Positions 41,295-49,362 of a DNA stretch of 64,000 nt are shown here, piece by piece. Origin of the DNA: Nocardioides sp. (GTDB lineage: Bacteria > Actinomycetota > Actinomycetes > Propionibacteriales > Nocardioidaceae); the NCBI RefSeq assembly GCF_030149505.1, contig NZ_JASBRN010000022.1:1-64000 (forward strand). The letters run 5' to 3'. The position numbers and the translations under genes were made by a program. Position 1 is the stretch's first letter. Each line of letters begins with the position of its first letter. The notes under the pieces are model-generated. The model saw only the letters and a program-made list of their open reading frames with translations. It had not been told where the DNA came from and searched no databases.

Positions 41295-41546
41295 ATGGAT
41301 TGGCGCCACCGTTCCGCCTGCCTCGACGAGGACCCCGAGCTCTTCTTCCCGATCGGCAACACGGGCCCTGCGATCCTCCAGATCGAGGAGGCCAAGCAGG
41401 TCTGCCGCCGCTGCGACGTGCGCGAGCAGTGCCTGCAGTGGGCCCTCGAGGCCGGTCAGGACCACGGTGTCTGGGGCGGTCTCAGCGAGGACGAGCGCCG
41501 TGCGCTCAAGCGGCGTACGGCGCGGGCCCGCGTCCGCACCGCCTGA
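41295..41546 (+). CDS. whiB1: WhiB1-like iron-sulfur transcription factor
   Basis: This 83-residue protein binds a 4Fe-4S cluster through Cys9, Cys37, Cys40 and Cys46. The GVWGG turn and a basic C-terminal tail (LKRRTARARVRTA) for DNA contact are present. Length, MDWRHRSAC start and linkage to a PdtaS-like kinase fit WhiB1, an essential NO-responsive regulator that binds the primary sigma factor in mycobacteria. The AGAAGGAAAGAGG region supports the ATG at 41295. Confidence 0.94.
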   Translation: MDWRHRSACLDEDPELFFPIGNTGPAILQIEEAKQVCRRCDVREQCLQWALEAGQDHGVWGGLSEDERRALKRRTARARVRTA

Positions 41547-41549
41547 CCC

Positions 41550-43025
41550 TCACTCCAGCGGCACGTCGATCGCCGCGCGCGTCCCGGCCTCGGGACGAGC
41601 CGCCCTCGCGGGGCCGAGCGCGAGCCTGCCTGCGAGCTCGGACTCCACGAGCGTGCGGACGATCGAGAGCCCGAGGTTGGTCGACCCGTCGAGGGTGAAG
41701 CCGTCGGGCAGTCCGCGGCCGTCGTCGACCACCGCGACCGCGAGGCGGCCGCCGGCGCGCCGCACGGAGACCTCGATCGATCCGGCCCGCTCACCCGGGT
41801 AGCCGTGCTCGACGGCGTTCTGCAGCACCTCGGTGAGCACCATCGCCAGCGGCGTGGCGGTCTCCGAGGGCAGCCGCCCGAAGCTCCCCCGCCGCTCGAT
41901 CCGCACCTGGCCGGCGGTGGCGCTGACCTCGCTGACCATGCCGCAGAGCCGGTCGGCGATCTCGTCGAAGTCGACGTCCTCCTCCACGGCCTGGCTCAGG
42001 GTCTCGTGGACGATGGCGATCGACCCGACCCGGCGCACCGCCTCCTCCAGGGCCGCCTTGGCCTCCGGGGCGTCGATCCGGCGCGCCTGGAGGCGCAGCA
42101 GGGCCGCGACCGTCTGCAGGTTGTTCTTCACCCGGTGGTGGATCTCTCGGATCGTGGCGTCCTTGGTGATCAGCTCCCGGTCCCGGCGGCGCAGGTCGGT
42201 GACGTCGCGCACGAGCACGAGCGCACCGATGTGCTCACCGTCCGGGCGCAGCGGGATCGACCGGGCGATCAGCGCGACGCCGTCGGTGGAGAACTCCGTG
42301 TCGCGGTGCGCCCGCCCGCCCATCACCGCACTGAGCGTCTCCTCGTCGGGACGTCGACGCGAGGGCACCAGGGACCGGGTCAGGTCGGTGAGCCGGTGGC
42401 CGGCCAGGTCGCCGTTGAGCCCGAGGCGGCGGAAGACCGACTGGGCGTTGGGGCTGGCGTACACGACCCGGCCCTCGGCGTCGACGCGCACGAACCCGTC
42501 GCCCACGCGGGGCGAGTCGGCGTGGTCGCTGCGCTGGCCGGTCGCGGGGAAGCGGCCGGCGGCGATCATCCGGGTCAGGTCGGCGGCGGTCTGCAGGTAG
42601 GACAGCTCCAGCCGGCTCGGGGTCCGCACGCCCAGCAGGTTGGTGTTGCGGGCCACGACGGCCACGATCCGGTCGCGGTGGCGCACGGGGATCGTCTCGA
42701 CCCGCACCGGCACCTCGTCGCGCCACTCCGGGTCCCCCTCGCGGACGAGCCGGCCCTCGGCGAGGGCCTGGTCGAGCAGCGGGCGCCGGCCGACCGGGAC
42801 GAAGGTGCCGATCACGTCGTCGACGTACGCCGTGGGGGCGGTCGTGGGACGCATCTGGCCCGCCGCCCAGAAGCCCGAACCGCCCTTGTCGGGCAGCCAG
42901 AGCACGAGGTCGGCGAAGGAGAGGTCGGCGATGATCTGCCAGTCCGCCATGAGCAGCTGGAGCCAGGCGACGTCGTCGGCGTCGAGGTCGGTGTGGCTGC
43001 GCACCAGCTCGGTCAACGAGGTCAC
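41550..43025 (-). CDS. pdtaS: PdtaS-like cytosolic sensor histidine kinase
   Basis: This 491-residue soluble kinase has a GAF-type N-terminal domain (about 1-150), a PAS domain (about 180-290), a HisKA_2 domain with IHHRVKNNLQTVAALL, and an HATPase domain with NAVEHGYPG and DDGRGLP. This is the order of mycobacterial PdtaS, which senses NO or copper and phosphorylates the RNA-binding antiterminator PdtaR. PdtaR is not in the window. The GTG at 43025 is six bases from TACGCT. It converges on whiB1, with three bases between stops. Confidence 0.92.
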   Translation of the reverse strand: MTSLTELVRSHTDLDADDVAWLQLLMADWQIIADLSFADLVLWLPDKGGSGFWAAGQMRPTTAPTAYVDDVIGTFVPVGRRPLLDQALAEGRLVREGDPEWRDEVPVRVETIPVRHRDRIVAVVARNTNLLGVRTPSRLELSYLQTAADLTRMIAAGRFPATGQRSDHADSPRVGDGFVRVDAEGRVVYASPNAQSVFRRLGLNGDLAGHRLTDLTRSLVPSRRRPDEETLSAVMGGRAHRDTEFSTDGVALIARSIPLRPDGEHIGALVLVRDVTDLRRRDRELITKDATIREIHHRVKNNLQTVAALLRLQARRIDAPEAKAALEEAVRRVGSIAIVHETLSQAVEEDVDFDEIADRLCGMVSEVSATAGQVRIERRGSFGRLPSETATPLAMVLTEVLQNAVEHGYPGERAGSIEVSVRRAGGRLAVAVVDDGRGLPDGFTLDGSTNLGLSIVRTLVESELAGRLALGPARAARPEAGTRAAIDVPLE

Positions 43026-43031
43026 GCGGGG

Positions 43032-43037
43032 AGCGTA
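43032..43037 (-). promoter_or_regulatory. pdtaS: -10 box TACGCT for leaderless pdtaS mRNA
   Basis: TACGCT ends six bases before the GTG at 43025. Confidence 0.55.
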
Positions 43038-43091
43038 GACCGGCCCCCTCCCCTGTCGGCGCCGTCGGTCGGAGGTGGCAGGATCTGCGCC

Positions 43092-43955
43092 ATGACGGGG
43101 AGCGTCTCGGGGGGCTACGACTACTGGGAACAGGTGCTGGCCAGCGACATGGCGGTGCCCACCGACCGACCCCTCGGCGACCTCACCGCCGAGCTGACCC
43201 GGATGCTCGGCGACCCCGACCCGGTGCTGCGCGACGGGACCGCCTTCCCCACGCTCGCGACCTGGGTCTCGCGCGGGGTCTACGACGACCTGCTGGGCGG
43301 TCTGGGCGACGGGATGGCCGCGGGGCTGTCGACCGGCCTCGGCGGGTCCGGCGACGACTCGGTGTTCCGCCGCTCCTTCTCCGCCCTGGTGCTCGGGGCC
43401 TGCGTGGCCCGCGACAACCAGCGCCCGCTGGTCCCCGGCGGCAAGATCCTGGAGTGGGGCGACCGGCTGGCCACCTGGCTGCTGCGCGAGCAGGACCTGC
43501 GCGGCTTCGTGCCCGGCAAGGGCTGGGCGCACGCGGTGGCCCACGGGGCCGACGCACTCGGCACCCTGGCCTGCTCCCCGCACCTGCACACCCCCGAGCT
43601 CACGGTGCTGCTCGACGTCGTCGCCGACCGGCTGCTGGCCCCCACCACGACCACCTGGTCCAGCGGGGAGCCCGACCGGCTGGCGGTGGCCGTCATCGAG
43701 GTGCTGCGCCGCGACCTGGTGCCGCTGAGCGTCGTCGAGCCCTGGATCAACCGGGTGGCCGCGGCCGCCACGCACGGACCCGGCGAGGACGCCGACCCCT
43801 ACTCCCGCTCCGCCCACCCCGAGGCCTTCCTGCGCTCGCTCTACCTCCACCTCGCCATCGGGCCGCGACCGCCGGCGGTGCGCAGCGACCTGCTGCTGGT
43901 GCTCGTGGAGGCGCTGCGCCGCTCCAACCCCTGGTCGCTGGCTCCCGAGCGGTGA
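43092..43955 (+). CDS. DUF2785-like conserved protein
   Basis: This 287-residue soluble, mostly helical protein has GWAHAVAHGADALGTLACSPHL, which is characteristic of DUF2785. The His-rich GWAHAVAHGAD segment could bind metal. The function is unknown. The ATG at 43092 is divergent from pdtaS, and a weak -10-like CAGGAT lies seven bases upstream. The preceding open frame is antisense to pdtaS and not real. Confidence 0.8.
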   Translation: MTGSVSGGYDYWEQVLASDMAVPTDRPLGDLTAELTRMLGDPDPVLRDGTAFPTLATWVSRGVYDDLLGGLGDGMAAGLSTGLGGSGDDSVFRRSFSALVLGACVARDNQRPLVPGGKILEWGDRLATWLLREQDLRGFVPGKGWAHAVAHGADALGTLACSPHLHTPELTVLLDVVADRLLAPTTTTWSSGEPDRLAVAVIEVLRRDLVPLSVVEPWINRVAAAATHGPGEDADPYSRSAHPEAFLRSLYLHLAIGPRPPAVRSDLLLVLVEALRRSNPWSLAPER

Positions 43956-43984
43956 ACCACCCCGCCCCGCGGGTGACCGCCGGG

Positions 43985-43990
43985 TAACCT
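43985..43990 (+). promoter_or_regulatory. -10 box TAACCT for leaderless acetolactate-synthase-like gene
   Basis: TAACCT ends seven bases before the ATG at 43998. Confidence 0.55.
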
Positions 43991-43997
43991 GCGCCAC

Positions 43998-45659
43998 ATG
44001 ACGCACCTCGAGGGCCACGCCGGCACGCTGGCCGTCGCCGTGGCCCGGGCCCACGGCGTGGAGACCATGTTCACCCTGTCGGGGGCCCACGTGTTCCCGC
44101 TCTACGACGGCGCCGTCCACGCCGAGCCGCCGATGCGGCTGCTGGACGTGCGGCACGAGCAGACCGCGGCGTTCGCGGCCGAGGCCACCGGCAAGCTGAC
44201 CCGCGTCCCCGGCCTGGCCGTCCTCACCGCCGGCCCGGGCGTCACCAACGGCACCAGCGCCATCGCGCAGGCCCAGTTCGCCGGGTCGCCCATGGTCGTG
44301 CTCGGCGGCCGTGCGCCGCAGAGCCGCTGGGGCAGCGGTGCGTTGCAGGAGCTGGACCAGCCGCCGATCCTGGCGCCGGTCTCCAAGCTCGCGCGCACCA
44401 TCCCCACGGCGGGCGACATGCTGACCGGGATGCACGAGGCCTTCACCGTGGCCCGCTCCTCCCACCGGGGCCCGGTCTTCGTCGACGTGCCCATGGACGA
44501 GCTCTTCGGCGCCTCGGCGGGCGAGGTCGCCGCCGGCGGCCACGTGCGCGGCGCGGAGCCCGACACCGACGCCCTCGAGGCGATCGCCGCCCTCCTGGTC
44601 GCGGCCCAGCGACCGGTCCTCGTACTCGGCACCGACGTGTGGGCCGACCACGCCGAGGAGGCGGCCCTGCGCCTGGTCGAGGCTCTCGGCATCCCCGCCA
44701 TCACCAACGGCATGGGCCGCGGCCTGGTCCCCGGCGGCCACCCGCTGCTCGTGACCAAGGCCCGCGGCCAGGCGCTCGGCAATGCCGACCTGGTCGTCGT
44801 GGTCGGCACGCCGCTGGACTTCCGGCTGGGCTTCGGTGTCTTCGGCGGGGCTGGGCCGGACAAGGGGCAGGGCGCCGAGCCCGCGAAGGTCGTGCACGTC
44901 GCCGACTCCCCCGGGCAGCTCTCCGGGCACGCCACCCTGGCCGGGCAGGCCTCGGGCGACCTCACCGCGTGCCTGGACGGGATCCTCGCGGCCGTCGAGA
45001 AGGCCGGCCAGGCGTCGTACGCCGGGTGGGTGTCCTCGCTGCAGGAGACCGTGAAGGCGGCGACCGCGCGCGACGCCGAGCTGCTCGCCGCGGAAGCAGA
45101 CCCGGTGCACCCGGCGCGGATCTACGGCGAGCTGGTCCCCCGACTCGCCGACGACGCGGTCGTGATCGGCGACGGCGGTGACTTCGTGTCCTTCGCGGGC
45201 AAGTTCGTCGAGCCGCAGCGGCCCGGCGGCTGGCTCGACCCCGGCCCCTACGGCTGCCTCGGCGCCGGGCTCGGTGCCGCGATCGCCGCACGCGTCGCGC
45301 GCCCCTCCTCGCAGGTGGTGCTGCTGCTCGGCGACGGCGCGGCCGGCTTCTCGCTGATGGACGTCGACACCCTGGTGCGCCACGACCTGCCGGTCGTGAT
45401 GATCGTTGGCAACAACTCCGCGTGGGGCCTGGAGAAGGGCCCGATGCAGATGCTCTACGGCTACGACGTCGCCGCCGACCTGGCCCCCACCCGCTACGAC
45501 GAGGTCGTCAAGGCGCTCGGCGGTGCGGGCGAGACCGTCACCGACCCCCGCCAGATCGGGCCCGCCCTCGACCGCGCGTTCGCCTCGGGCGTGCCCTACC
45601 TCGTCAACGTGATGACCGACGTCAACGCCGCCTACCCGCGCACCACCCTGGGGATTTGA
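43998..45659 (+). CDS. thiamine-diphosphate enzyme, acetolactate synthase-like (IlvG type)
   Basis: This 553-residue ThDP enzyme has the cofactor-activating Glu in RHEQTAAF near residue 54. The ThDP/Mg motif runs from GDGAAGFSL to GNNSAW at about 450-475. It resembles M. tuberculosis IlvG, a catalytic-subunit homologue without a regulatory partner. It could instead be a related decarboxylase such as oxalyl-CoA decarboxylase. No ilvN/ilvC is adjacent, so a role in branched-chain amino acid synthesis is unproven. The mRNA is probably leaderless, and the gene is followed by a coupled GNAT gene. Confidence 0.88.
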   Translation: MTHLEGHAGTLAVAVARAHGVETMFTLSGAHVFPLYDGAVHAEPPMRLLDVRHEQTAAFAAEATGKLTRVPGLAVLTAGPGVTNGTSAIAQAQFAGSPMVVLGGRAPQSRWGSGALQELDQPPILAPVSKLARTIPTAGDMLTGMHEAFTVARSSHRGPVFVDVPMDELFGASAGEVAAGGHVRGAEPDTDALEAIAALLVAAQRPVLVLGTDVWADHAEEAALRLVEALGIPAITNGMGRGLVPGGHPLLVTKARGQALGNADLVVVVGTPLDFRLGFGVFGGAGPDKGQGAEPAKVVHVADSPGQLSGHATLAGQASGDLTACLDGILAAVEKAGQASYAGWVSSLQETVKAATARDAELLAAEADPVHPARIYGELVPRLADDAVVIGDGGDFVSFAGKFVEPQRPGGWLDPGPYGCLGAGLGAAIAARVARPSSQVVLLLGDGAAGFSLMDVDTLVRHDLPVVMIVGNNSAWGLEKGPMQMLYGYDVAADLAPTRYDEVVKALGGAGETVTDPRQIGPALDRAFASGVPYLVNVMTDVNAAYPRTTLGI

Positions 45660-46183
45660 GCACGCGACCGGGTGTCCGCATCCGGCCGGCCCGGCCCGAG
45701 GAGCTCGCGGCCGTCGGGGAGATCACCGTGGCGGCGTACGCGCCGTTCACGCTGGGTCCCGACGACCCCTACCTCGCCCAGCTGCGCGACGCGGCTGCGC
45801 GCGCGGAGCAGGCCGAGCTGTGGGTGGCGGTGGACGAGGAGTCCGGGAAGGTCCTGGGCAGCGTGACCACGTGCCCGCCCGGCTCTCCCTGGCGCGAGGT
45901 GTCACGCGAGGGCGAGGGTGAGTTCCGGATGCTCTCGGTCTCCCCCGAGGCTCACGGTCGCGGGATCGGCACGGCGCTGGTCGAGCACGTGCTGGCGCTC
46001 TACCGGGCCGCCGGCGCGCGGGCGGTGGTCCTGTGCTCGCTGCCGGAGATGACCGCGGCGCACCGGCTCTACGCCCGGCACGGGTTCACGCGGCTGCCCG
46101 AGCGCGACTGGGACGTGCACCCGGGCAAGCCGCTGTGGTCCTTCTGCCTCGACCTGGACAACCACCCGCGAGGAGACGCATGA
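45656..46183 (+). CDS. GNAT-family N-acetyltransferase
   Basis: This 175-residue protein has a single GNAT domain with the acetyl-CoA loop HGRGIGTALVEHVL at about residue 103. The C-terminal YARHGFTRLPERDWDVHPG is also typical of the family. The only suitable start is TTG at 45656, overlapping the previous stop (TTGA). The substrate is unknown. It is coupled to the downstream thioesterase gene by ATGA. Confidence 0.85.
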   Translation: MSTRPGVRIRPARPEELAAVGEITVAAYAPFTLGPDDPYLAQLRDAAARAEQAELWVAVDEESGKVLGSVTTCPPGSPWREVSREGEGEFRMLSVSPEAHGRGIGTALVEHVLALYRAAGARAVVLCSLPEMTAAHRLYARHGFTRLPERDWDVHPGKPLWSFCLDLDNHPRGDA

Positions 46184-46566
46184 GCGTGCAGACCACCCTC
46201 ACCTTCACCGTCGGGCCGGACGACACCGCCCGGGCCGTCGGCTCGGGCAGCCTGGAGGTGCTGGGCACCCCGCGGCTGCTGGCGTGGCTCGAGGCCGCCA
46301 CGTGCGCCGCGCTCGAGCCGGACCTCGAGGCGGGGTCGACCAGCGTCGGCACCCGCGTCGAGCTCGACCACCAGGCACCGAGCCCCGTGGGGGCCGTCCT
46401 CGAGGTCACCGCGTCGACGACGTACGTCGACGGACGGCTGCACCGGCTCACCGTCGCCGCGCGACACACCGCCGACACCCCGGCCGGGCGGCCCGGCAAG
46501 GTCGTGGCGACGGGCGAGGTCACCCGGGTCGTGGTGGACGCGGAGCGGTTCATGTCCCGCCTCTGA
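46180..46566 (+). CDS. hotdog-fold thioesterase, FlK-like
   Basis: This 128-residue protein matches the fluoroacetyl-CoA thioesterase-like group: LLAWLEAATCAALEPDLEAGSTSVGTRVELDH followed by PVGAVLEVTAS. The Thr/Glu/His-type catalytic set is plausible from these segments. It probably hydrolyses a small acyl-CoA; real FlK specificity cannot be assumed. It is the last gene of a three-gene operon ending at a hairpin terminator. Confidence 0.85.
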   Translation: MSVQTTLTFTVGPDDTARAVGSGSLEVLGTPRLLAWLEAATCAALEPDLEAGSTSVGTRVELDHQAPSPVGAVLEVTASTTYVDGRLHRLTVAARHTADTPAGRPGKVVATGEVTRVVVDAERFMSRL

Positions 46567-46596
46567 GACCCCTGCAAGGACGGGGCCGGGACGACA

Positions 46597-46627
46597 GAAC
46601 CCCCGGCCCTGACGGGTCCGGGGGTTC
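46597..46627. terminator. bidirectional hairpin terminator
   Basis: GAACCCCCGG/CCGGGGGTTC, a perfect 10-bp stem with an 11-base loop, lies between the thioesterase gene and the facing bL37 gene, serving both strands. Confidence 0.75.
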
Positions 46628-46647
46628 GACGTACCTGGCGCTGGCGC

Positions 46648-46722
46648 TCAGGCGTTGGGGCGCTTGCCGTGGTTCGCGCCCTTCTTCTTGCGAGCGCGGC
46701 GCTTGCGACCGGTCTTGCCCAT
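46648..46722 (-). CDS. 50S ribosomal protein bL37 (24 residues)
   Basis: This tiny, highly basic protein, MGKTGRKRRARKKKGANHGK and then RPNA, matches the actinobacterial bL37 ribosomal protein, also called AURKAIP1/COX24-domain protein. The ATG at 46720-46722 is preceded by AGGAG with seven-base spacing. It is too short for automatic ORF calling, so it is easily missed. It lies between the RsrA gene and the hairpin terminator. Confidence 0.92.
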   Translation of the reverse strand: MGKTGRKRRARKKKGANHGKRPNA

Positions 46723-46806
46723 GGGGTTTCTCCTAGCGGTAGGTCATCGGCCCGTGCACAGGCCAGCGGTCAGTCTCCCAGGTCGGGTCCGGGAGGAGAA
46801 ATCGGG

Positions 46807-47100
46807 TCAGCTCTCGCGGATCTCGATCTGGACCTGGCGCACCCGCATCATGACGCGCGCCCGCAGGTCGTCCGGGGCGGCCTCGGAGCAGGAGCGCGCG
46901 ACGATCGACTTGACCGTGCGCTGGAGGTCGTACTTCTCCAGGCAGGGGTTGCAGGTGTCGAGGTGGACCTGGACAGCCGCACAGTCGGCGGTGTCGAGCT
47001 CGTTGTCGAGGAAGTAGACGATCTGCTCGAGGAAGTCCGCACACTCGCTGGCGGTCGGTTCCTGCCCGTGGCTGTGGTCGTGGCCGTGGTGGTCGTTCAC
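46807..47100 (-). CDS. rsrA: RsrA/RshA-type zinc anti-sigma factor
   Basis: This 97-residue thiol-redox anti-sigma factor has the ZAS motif His46-x3-Cys50-x2-Cys53 in HLDTCNPC, with a further zinc-ligand candidate Cys20. Disulfide stress would release zinc and free SigR. The N-terminus is unusually His-rich ([11 protein letters not shown]). The GTG at 47098-47100 overlaps the sigR stop as GTGA. Confidence 0.94.
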   Translation of the reverse strand: MNDHHGHDHSHGQEPTASECADFLEQIVYFLDNELDTADCAAVQVHLDTCNPCLEKYDLQRTVKSIVARSCSEAAPDDLRARVMMRVRQVQIEIRES

Positions 47101-47732
47101 TGTCCCTCCCCGGGAAGGCTCGAGGCGGGCAGCAGGTCGTTGGCCCGGACGTAGTCGGTGAGCATGTCGCGCAGCTGGCGGCGCCCCCGGTGCAGCCGCG
47201 ACATCACGGTGCCGATGGGGGTCTCCATGATCTCGGCGATCTCCTTGTAGGCGAACCCCTCGACGTCGGCGAGGTAGACCGCCAGGCGGAACTCCTCGGG
47301 GAGCCGCTGGAGGGCGTCCTTCACCTGGCTGTCGGGCAGGTGCTCGAGTGCCTCGGTCTCCGCCGACTTCAGGCCGGTCGACGTGTGCGACTCCGCCCGC
47401 GCGAGCTGCCAGTCCTCCACGTCCTCCGACATCGACTGCTGCGGCTGCCGCTGCTTCTTGCGGTAGCTGTTGATGAAGGTGTTGGTGAGGATGCGGTAGA
47501 GCCAGGCCTTGAGGTTCGTGCCCGGCTTGAACTGGTGGAAGGAGGAGTACGCCTTGGCGAAGGTCTCCTGCACCAGGTCCTCGGCGTCGGCCGGGTTGCG
47601 GGTCATCCGCATCGCGGCGGAGTAGAGCTGGTCGAGGAAGGGCAGCGCGTCGCGCTCGAACCGGGCCGAACGCTCGGCGTCGGTCTCGGTCTCGCGGTCC
47701 ACCGGCTCGTCCGGCGGCAGGGTCTCAGTCAT
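47097..47732 (-). CDS. sigR: SigR/SigH-type ECF sigma factor (thiol-oxidative stress)
   Basis: This 211-residue ECF sigma factor has region 2 [23 protein letters not shown] and region 4 [33 protein letters not shown]. It forms the conserved pair with the anti-sigma gene downstream. The ATG at 47730-47732 ([10 protein letters not shown]) is eight bases from a TAGGCT box. The frame is open 46 codons further upstream, and a longer isoform starting at 47819 is plausible from a second promoter. The M. tuberculosis counterpart is sigH. Confidence 0.95.
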   Translation of the reverse strand: MTETLPPDEPVDRETETDAERSARFERDALPFLDQLYSAAMRMTRNPADAEDLVQETFAKAYSSFHQFKPGTNLKAWLYRILTNTFINSYRKKQRQPQQSMSEDVEDWQLARAESHTSTGLKSAETEALEHLPDSQVKDALQRLPEEFRLAVYLADVEGFAYKEIAEIMETPIGTVMSRLHRGRRQLRDMLTDYVRANDLLPASSLPGEGQ

Positions 47733-47740
47733 CGCGTCCC

Positions 47741-47746
47741 AGCCTA
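47741..47746 (-). promoter_or_regulatory. sigR: -10 box TAGGCT for the short sigR transcript
   Basis: TAGGCT ends eight bases before the ATG at 47732 and would give a near-leaderless, housekeeping transcript. Confidence 0.5.
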
Positions 47747-47831
47747 GCCGTGGCGCGAGCGGTCCCTGCTGCGCGGCGGTCGGCTCGACGCGCTCGGCGG
47801 TCGGTTCCAGCAGTGCCATCACGAGGGGTTC

Positions 47832-47859
47832 AACGTCAGCGGTGGCCGCAGGCATTCCC
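47832..47859 (-). promoter_or_regulatory. sigR: candidate SigR-dependent promoter of sigR
   Basis: On the minus strand GGGAAT is followed after 19 bases by GTTG, close to the known SigR consensus GGAAT-N18-GTT. The GTT lies 12 bases before an in-frame ATG at 47819, so an autoinduced transcript could encode a 29-residue N-terminally longer SigR. Confidence 0.6.
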
Positions 47860-47883
47860 CCGGTGTTCACCCGGAGTCCTCGT

Positions 47884-48534
47884 TCAGCCGGGCAGGACCT
47901 CGCGCACCAGCCACTCCAGGGTGGCCTCGACCAGCAGGGCCAGGGCGTCGTCCTGGGACAGGTCGCCCCGCTTCGGAACCCTCAGCCCGTGGTCGGCCCC
48001 CGGCACGACGGCGAGGTCGACGTGGTCGGGCAGCGGGTCGGGGAACTCCTCGGGGCGGCCCATCGTGTCGCGCTCCCCCTGCACCACGAGCGTGGGCACG
48101 CCGGCGGCCTCGAGCTCGGCGAGCCGGCTCTTCTCGGGCTTCCCCGGTGGGTGGAGCGGGAAGGCCAGGGCCAGGCAGCCGAGGGCGCCCAGGTCGCTCG
48201 CGCACCGGGCCGCGGAGCGGGCGCCGGCGGAGCGCCCGCCGACCACGAGCGGGCTGCGGGTGCGCAGCGCGGCGGCGGCGGCACGGAGGCCGTCGTCGAG
48301 GGTCGGCGGGGCGGTGGCGACCTTGCGGCGGGCGACCCGCCACGGCTGCTCGAAGCGGGCCACCGTGATGCCCTGACGCGGGAGGCACTCGGCCAGCACC
48401 TCGAGGTCGCGGGTGTCGATCCCGACGCCCGCGCCGTGGCTGAGCAGCAGGGTCGCGGAGGCGCCACGGGCTCGGCTGGTCACGAGGCGGCCGGGGCCGT
48501 GAGCGGTGGCGACCTCGCGCTCGTCGCTCGTCAT
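47884..48534 (-). CDS. alpha/beta-hydrolase family protein
   Basis: This 216-residue hydrolase has the oxyanion/N-terminal strand [13 protein letters not shown], the nucleophile Ser in [11 protein letters not shown], the acid-containing GERDTMG, and the His in PGADHGL. It looks like the small KANL/dienelactone-type group. The substrate is unknown. Its ATG overlaps the stop of the SRAP gene (ATGA), so the two are co-expressed. Confidence 0.85.
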   Translation of the reverse strand: MTSDEREVATAHGPGRLVTSRARGASATLLLSHGAGVGIDTRDLEVLAECLPRQGITVARFEQPWRVARRKVATAPPTLDDGLRAAAAALRTRSPLVVGGRSAGARSAARCASDLGALGCLALAFPLHPPGKPEKSRLAELEAAGVPTLVVQGERDTMGRPEEFPDPLPDHVDLAVVPGADHGLRVPKRGDLSQDDALALLVEATLEWLVREVLPG

Positions 48535-49298
48535 CGCTCCGCTCCACCGTCGGGTGCGTCCGCGAGCGGCAGCGGCTCGACGAGCTCCGGACCGTTGTTG
48601 CGGACGTTGCTCACCAGCGTCGAGACGGGGTAGGCCTCCAGCCGTCCGGGAGCCGCCGGCTGCAGCAGGTCGCGCAGGTCGCCGGCTCCGGCGGTGGTGT
48701 CGAGCCACGCTCCCCACCGGTCGCGCTCGACCATCATCGGCATCCGGTCGTGGATGTGGCCGAGGTCGTCCTCGGCGTCGGTGGTGATGACGGTGGCGGT
48801 CCACAGGAACCGGTGAGGGTCGTCGTCGGCCCGCGTGGGGTCGCGCCAGATCTCGTAGAGCCCGGCCATCGCGAGCACGCCGTGGTCCTTGGGGCGGATG
48901 AAGAACGGCTGCTTCAGCGGCTTGCCGGCCTTCGTCTTCTGCTCGGTCGGGTACCACTCGAAGTAGCCGTCGGCCGGCAGTAGGCAGCGGCGCTTGGCGA
49001 AGGCGCGCTTGTACGCAGGCTTCTCGGCGACGGTCTCGACCCGGGCGTTGATCATCCGGTTGCCGATCGTCGGGTCCTTGGCCCACGACGGCACCAGGCC
49101 CCATCGCAGCACGCGCAGCTGGCGCTCGGGCTGCGGCCGCTCGTCACCGTTCGCGGGACGTTCGAGGACGGCGTACACGTCCTTGGTGGGGGCGACGTTG
49201 AAGTCGGGCTCCAGCGCGGTCTCCAGCACCGGCTGGTCGACCTCGAACTCCTCCACCAGGTCCTCGGGACGCCTGCTCGAGGCGTAGCGGCCGCACAT
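48531..49298 (-). CDS. SRAP-domain protein (YedK/HMCES type)
   Basis: This 255-residue protein starts with MCGRYAS, exposing the catalytic Cys2 after Met removal. GYFEWYP carries the catalytic Glu and GHIHDRMP the catalytic His. It forms a covalent crosslink to abasic sites in single-stranded DNA, shielding them during replication. It corresponds in context to Rv3226c, between sigH and aroA. The mRNA is probably leaderless, with TAGGCT seven bases before the ATG. Confidence 0.94.
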   Translation of the reverse strand: MCGRYASSRRPEDLVEEFEVDQPVLETALEPDFNVAPTKDVYAVLERPANGDERPQPERQLRVLRWGLVPSWAKDPTIGNRMINARVETVAEKPAYKRAFAKRRCLLPADGYFEWYPTEQKTKAGKPLKQPFFIRPKDHGVLAMAGLYEIWRDPTRADDDPHRFLWTATVITTDAEDDLGHIHDRMPMMVERDRWGAWLDTTAGAGDLRDLLQPAAPGRLEAYPVSTLVSNVRNNGPELVEPLPLADAPDGGAER

Positions 49299-49305
49299 GC
49301 GGGCC

Positions 49306-49311
49306 AGCCTA
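49306..49311 (-). promoter_or_regulatory. -10 box TAGGCT for leaderless SRAP gene
   Basis: TAGGCT ends seven bases before the ATG at 49298. Confidence 0.55.
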
Positions 49312-49362
49312 GGGGTCCGGCTGCCGCGTCGGTGGCGGCTCGTCAAGCACGTCCGGGACCGG

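Noticed and set aside
41550..45383. A 1277-codon minus-strand frame ending in the PdtaS-like kinase
   Set aside because: Only the last 491 codons are the kinase. The rest is antisense to the ThDP enzyme and the DUF2785 gene.
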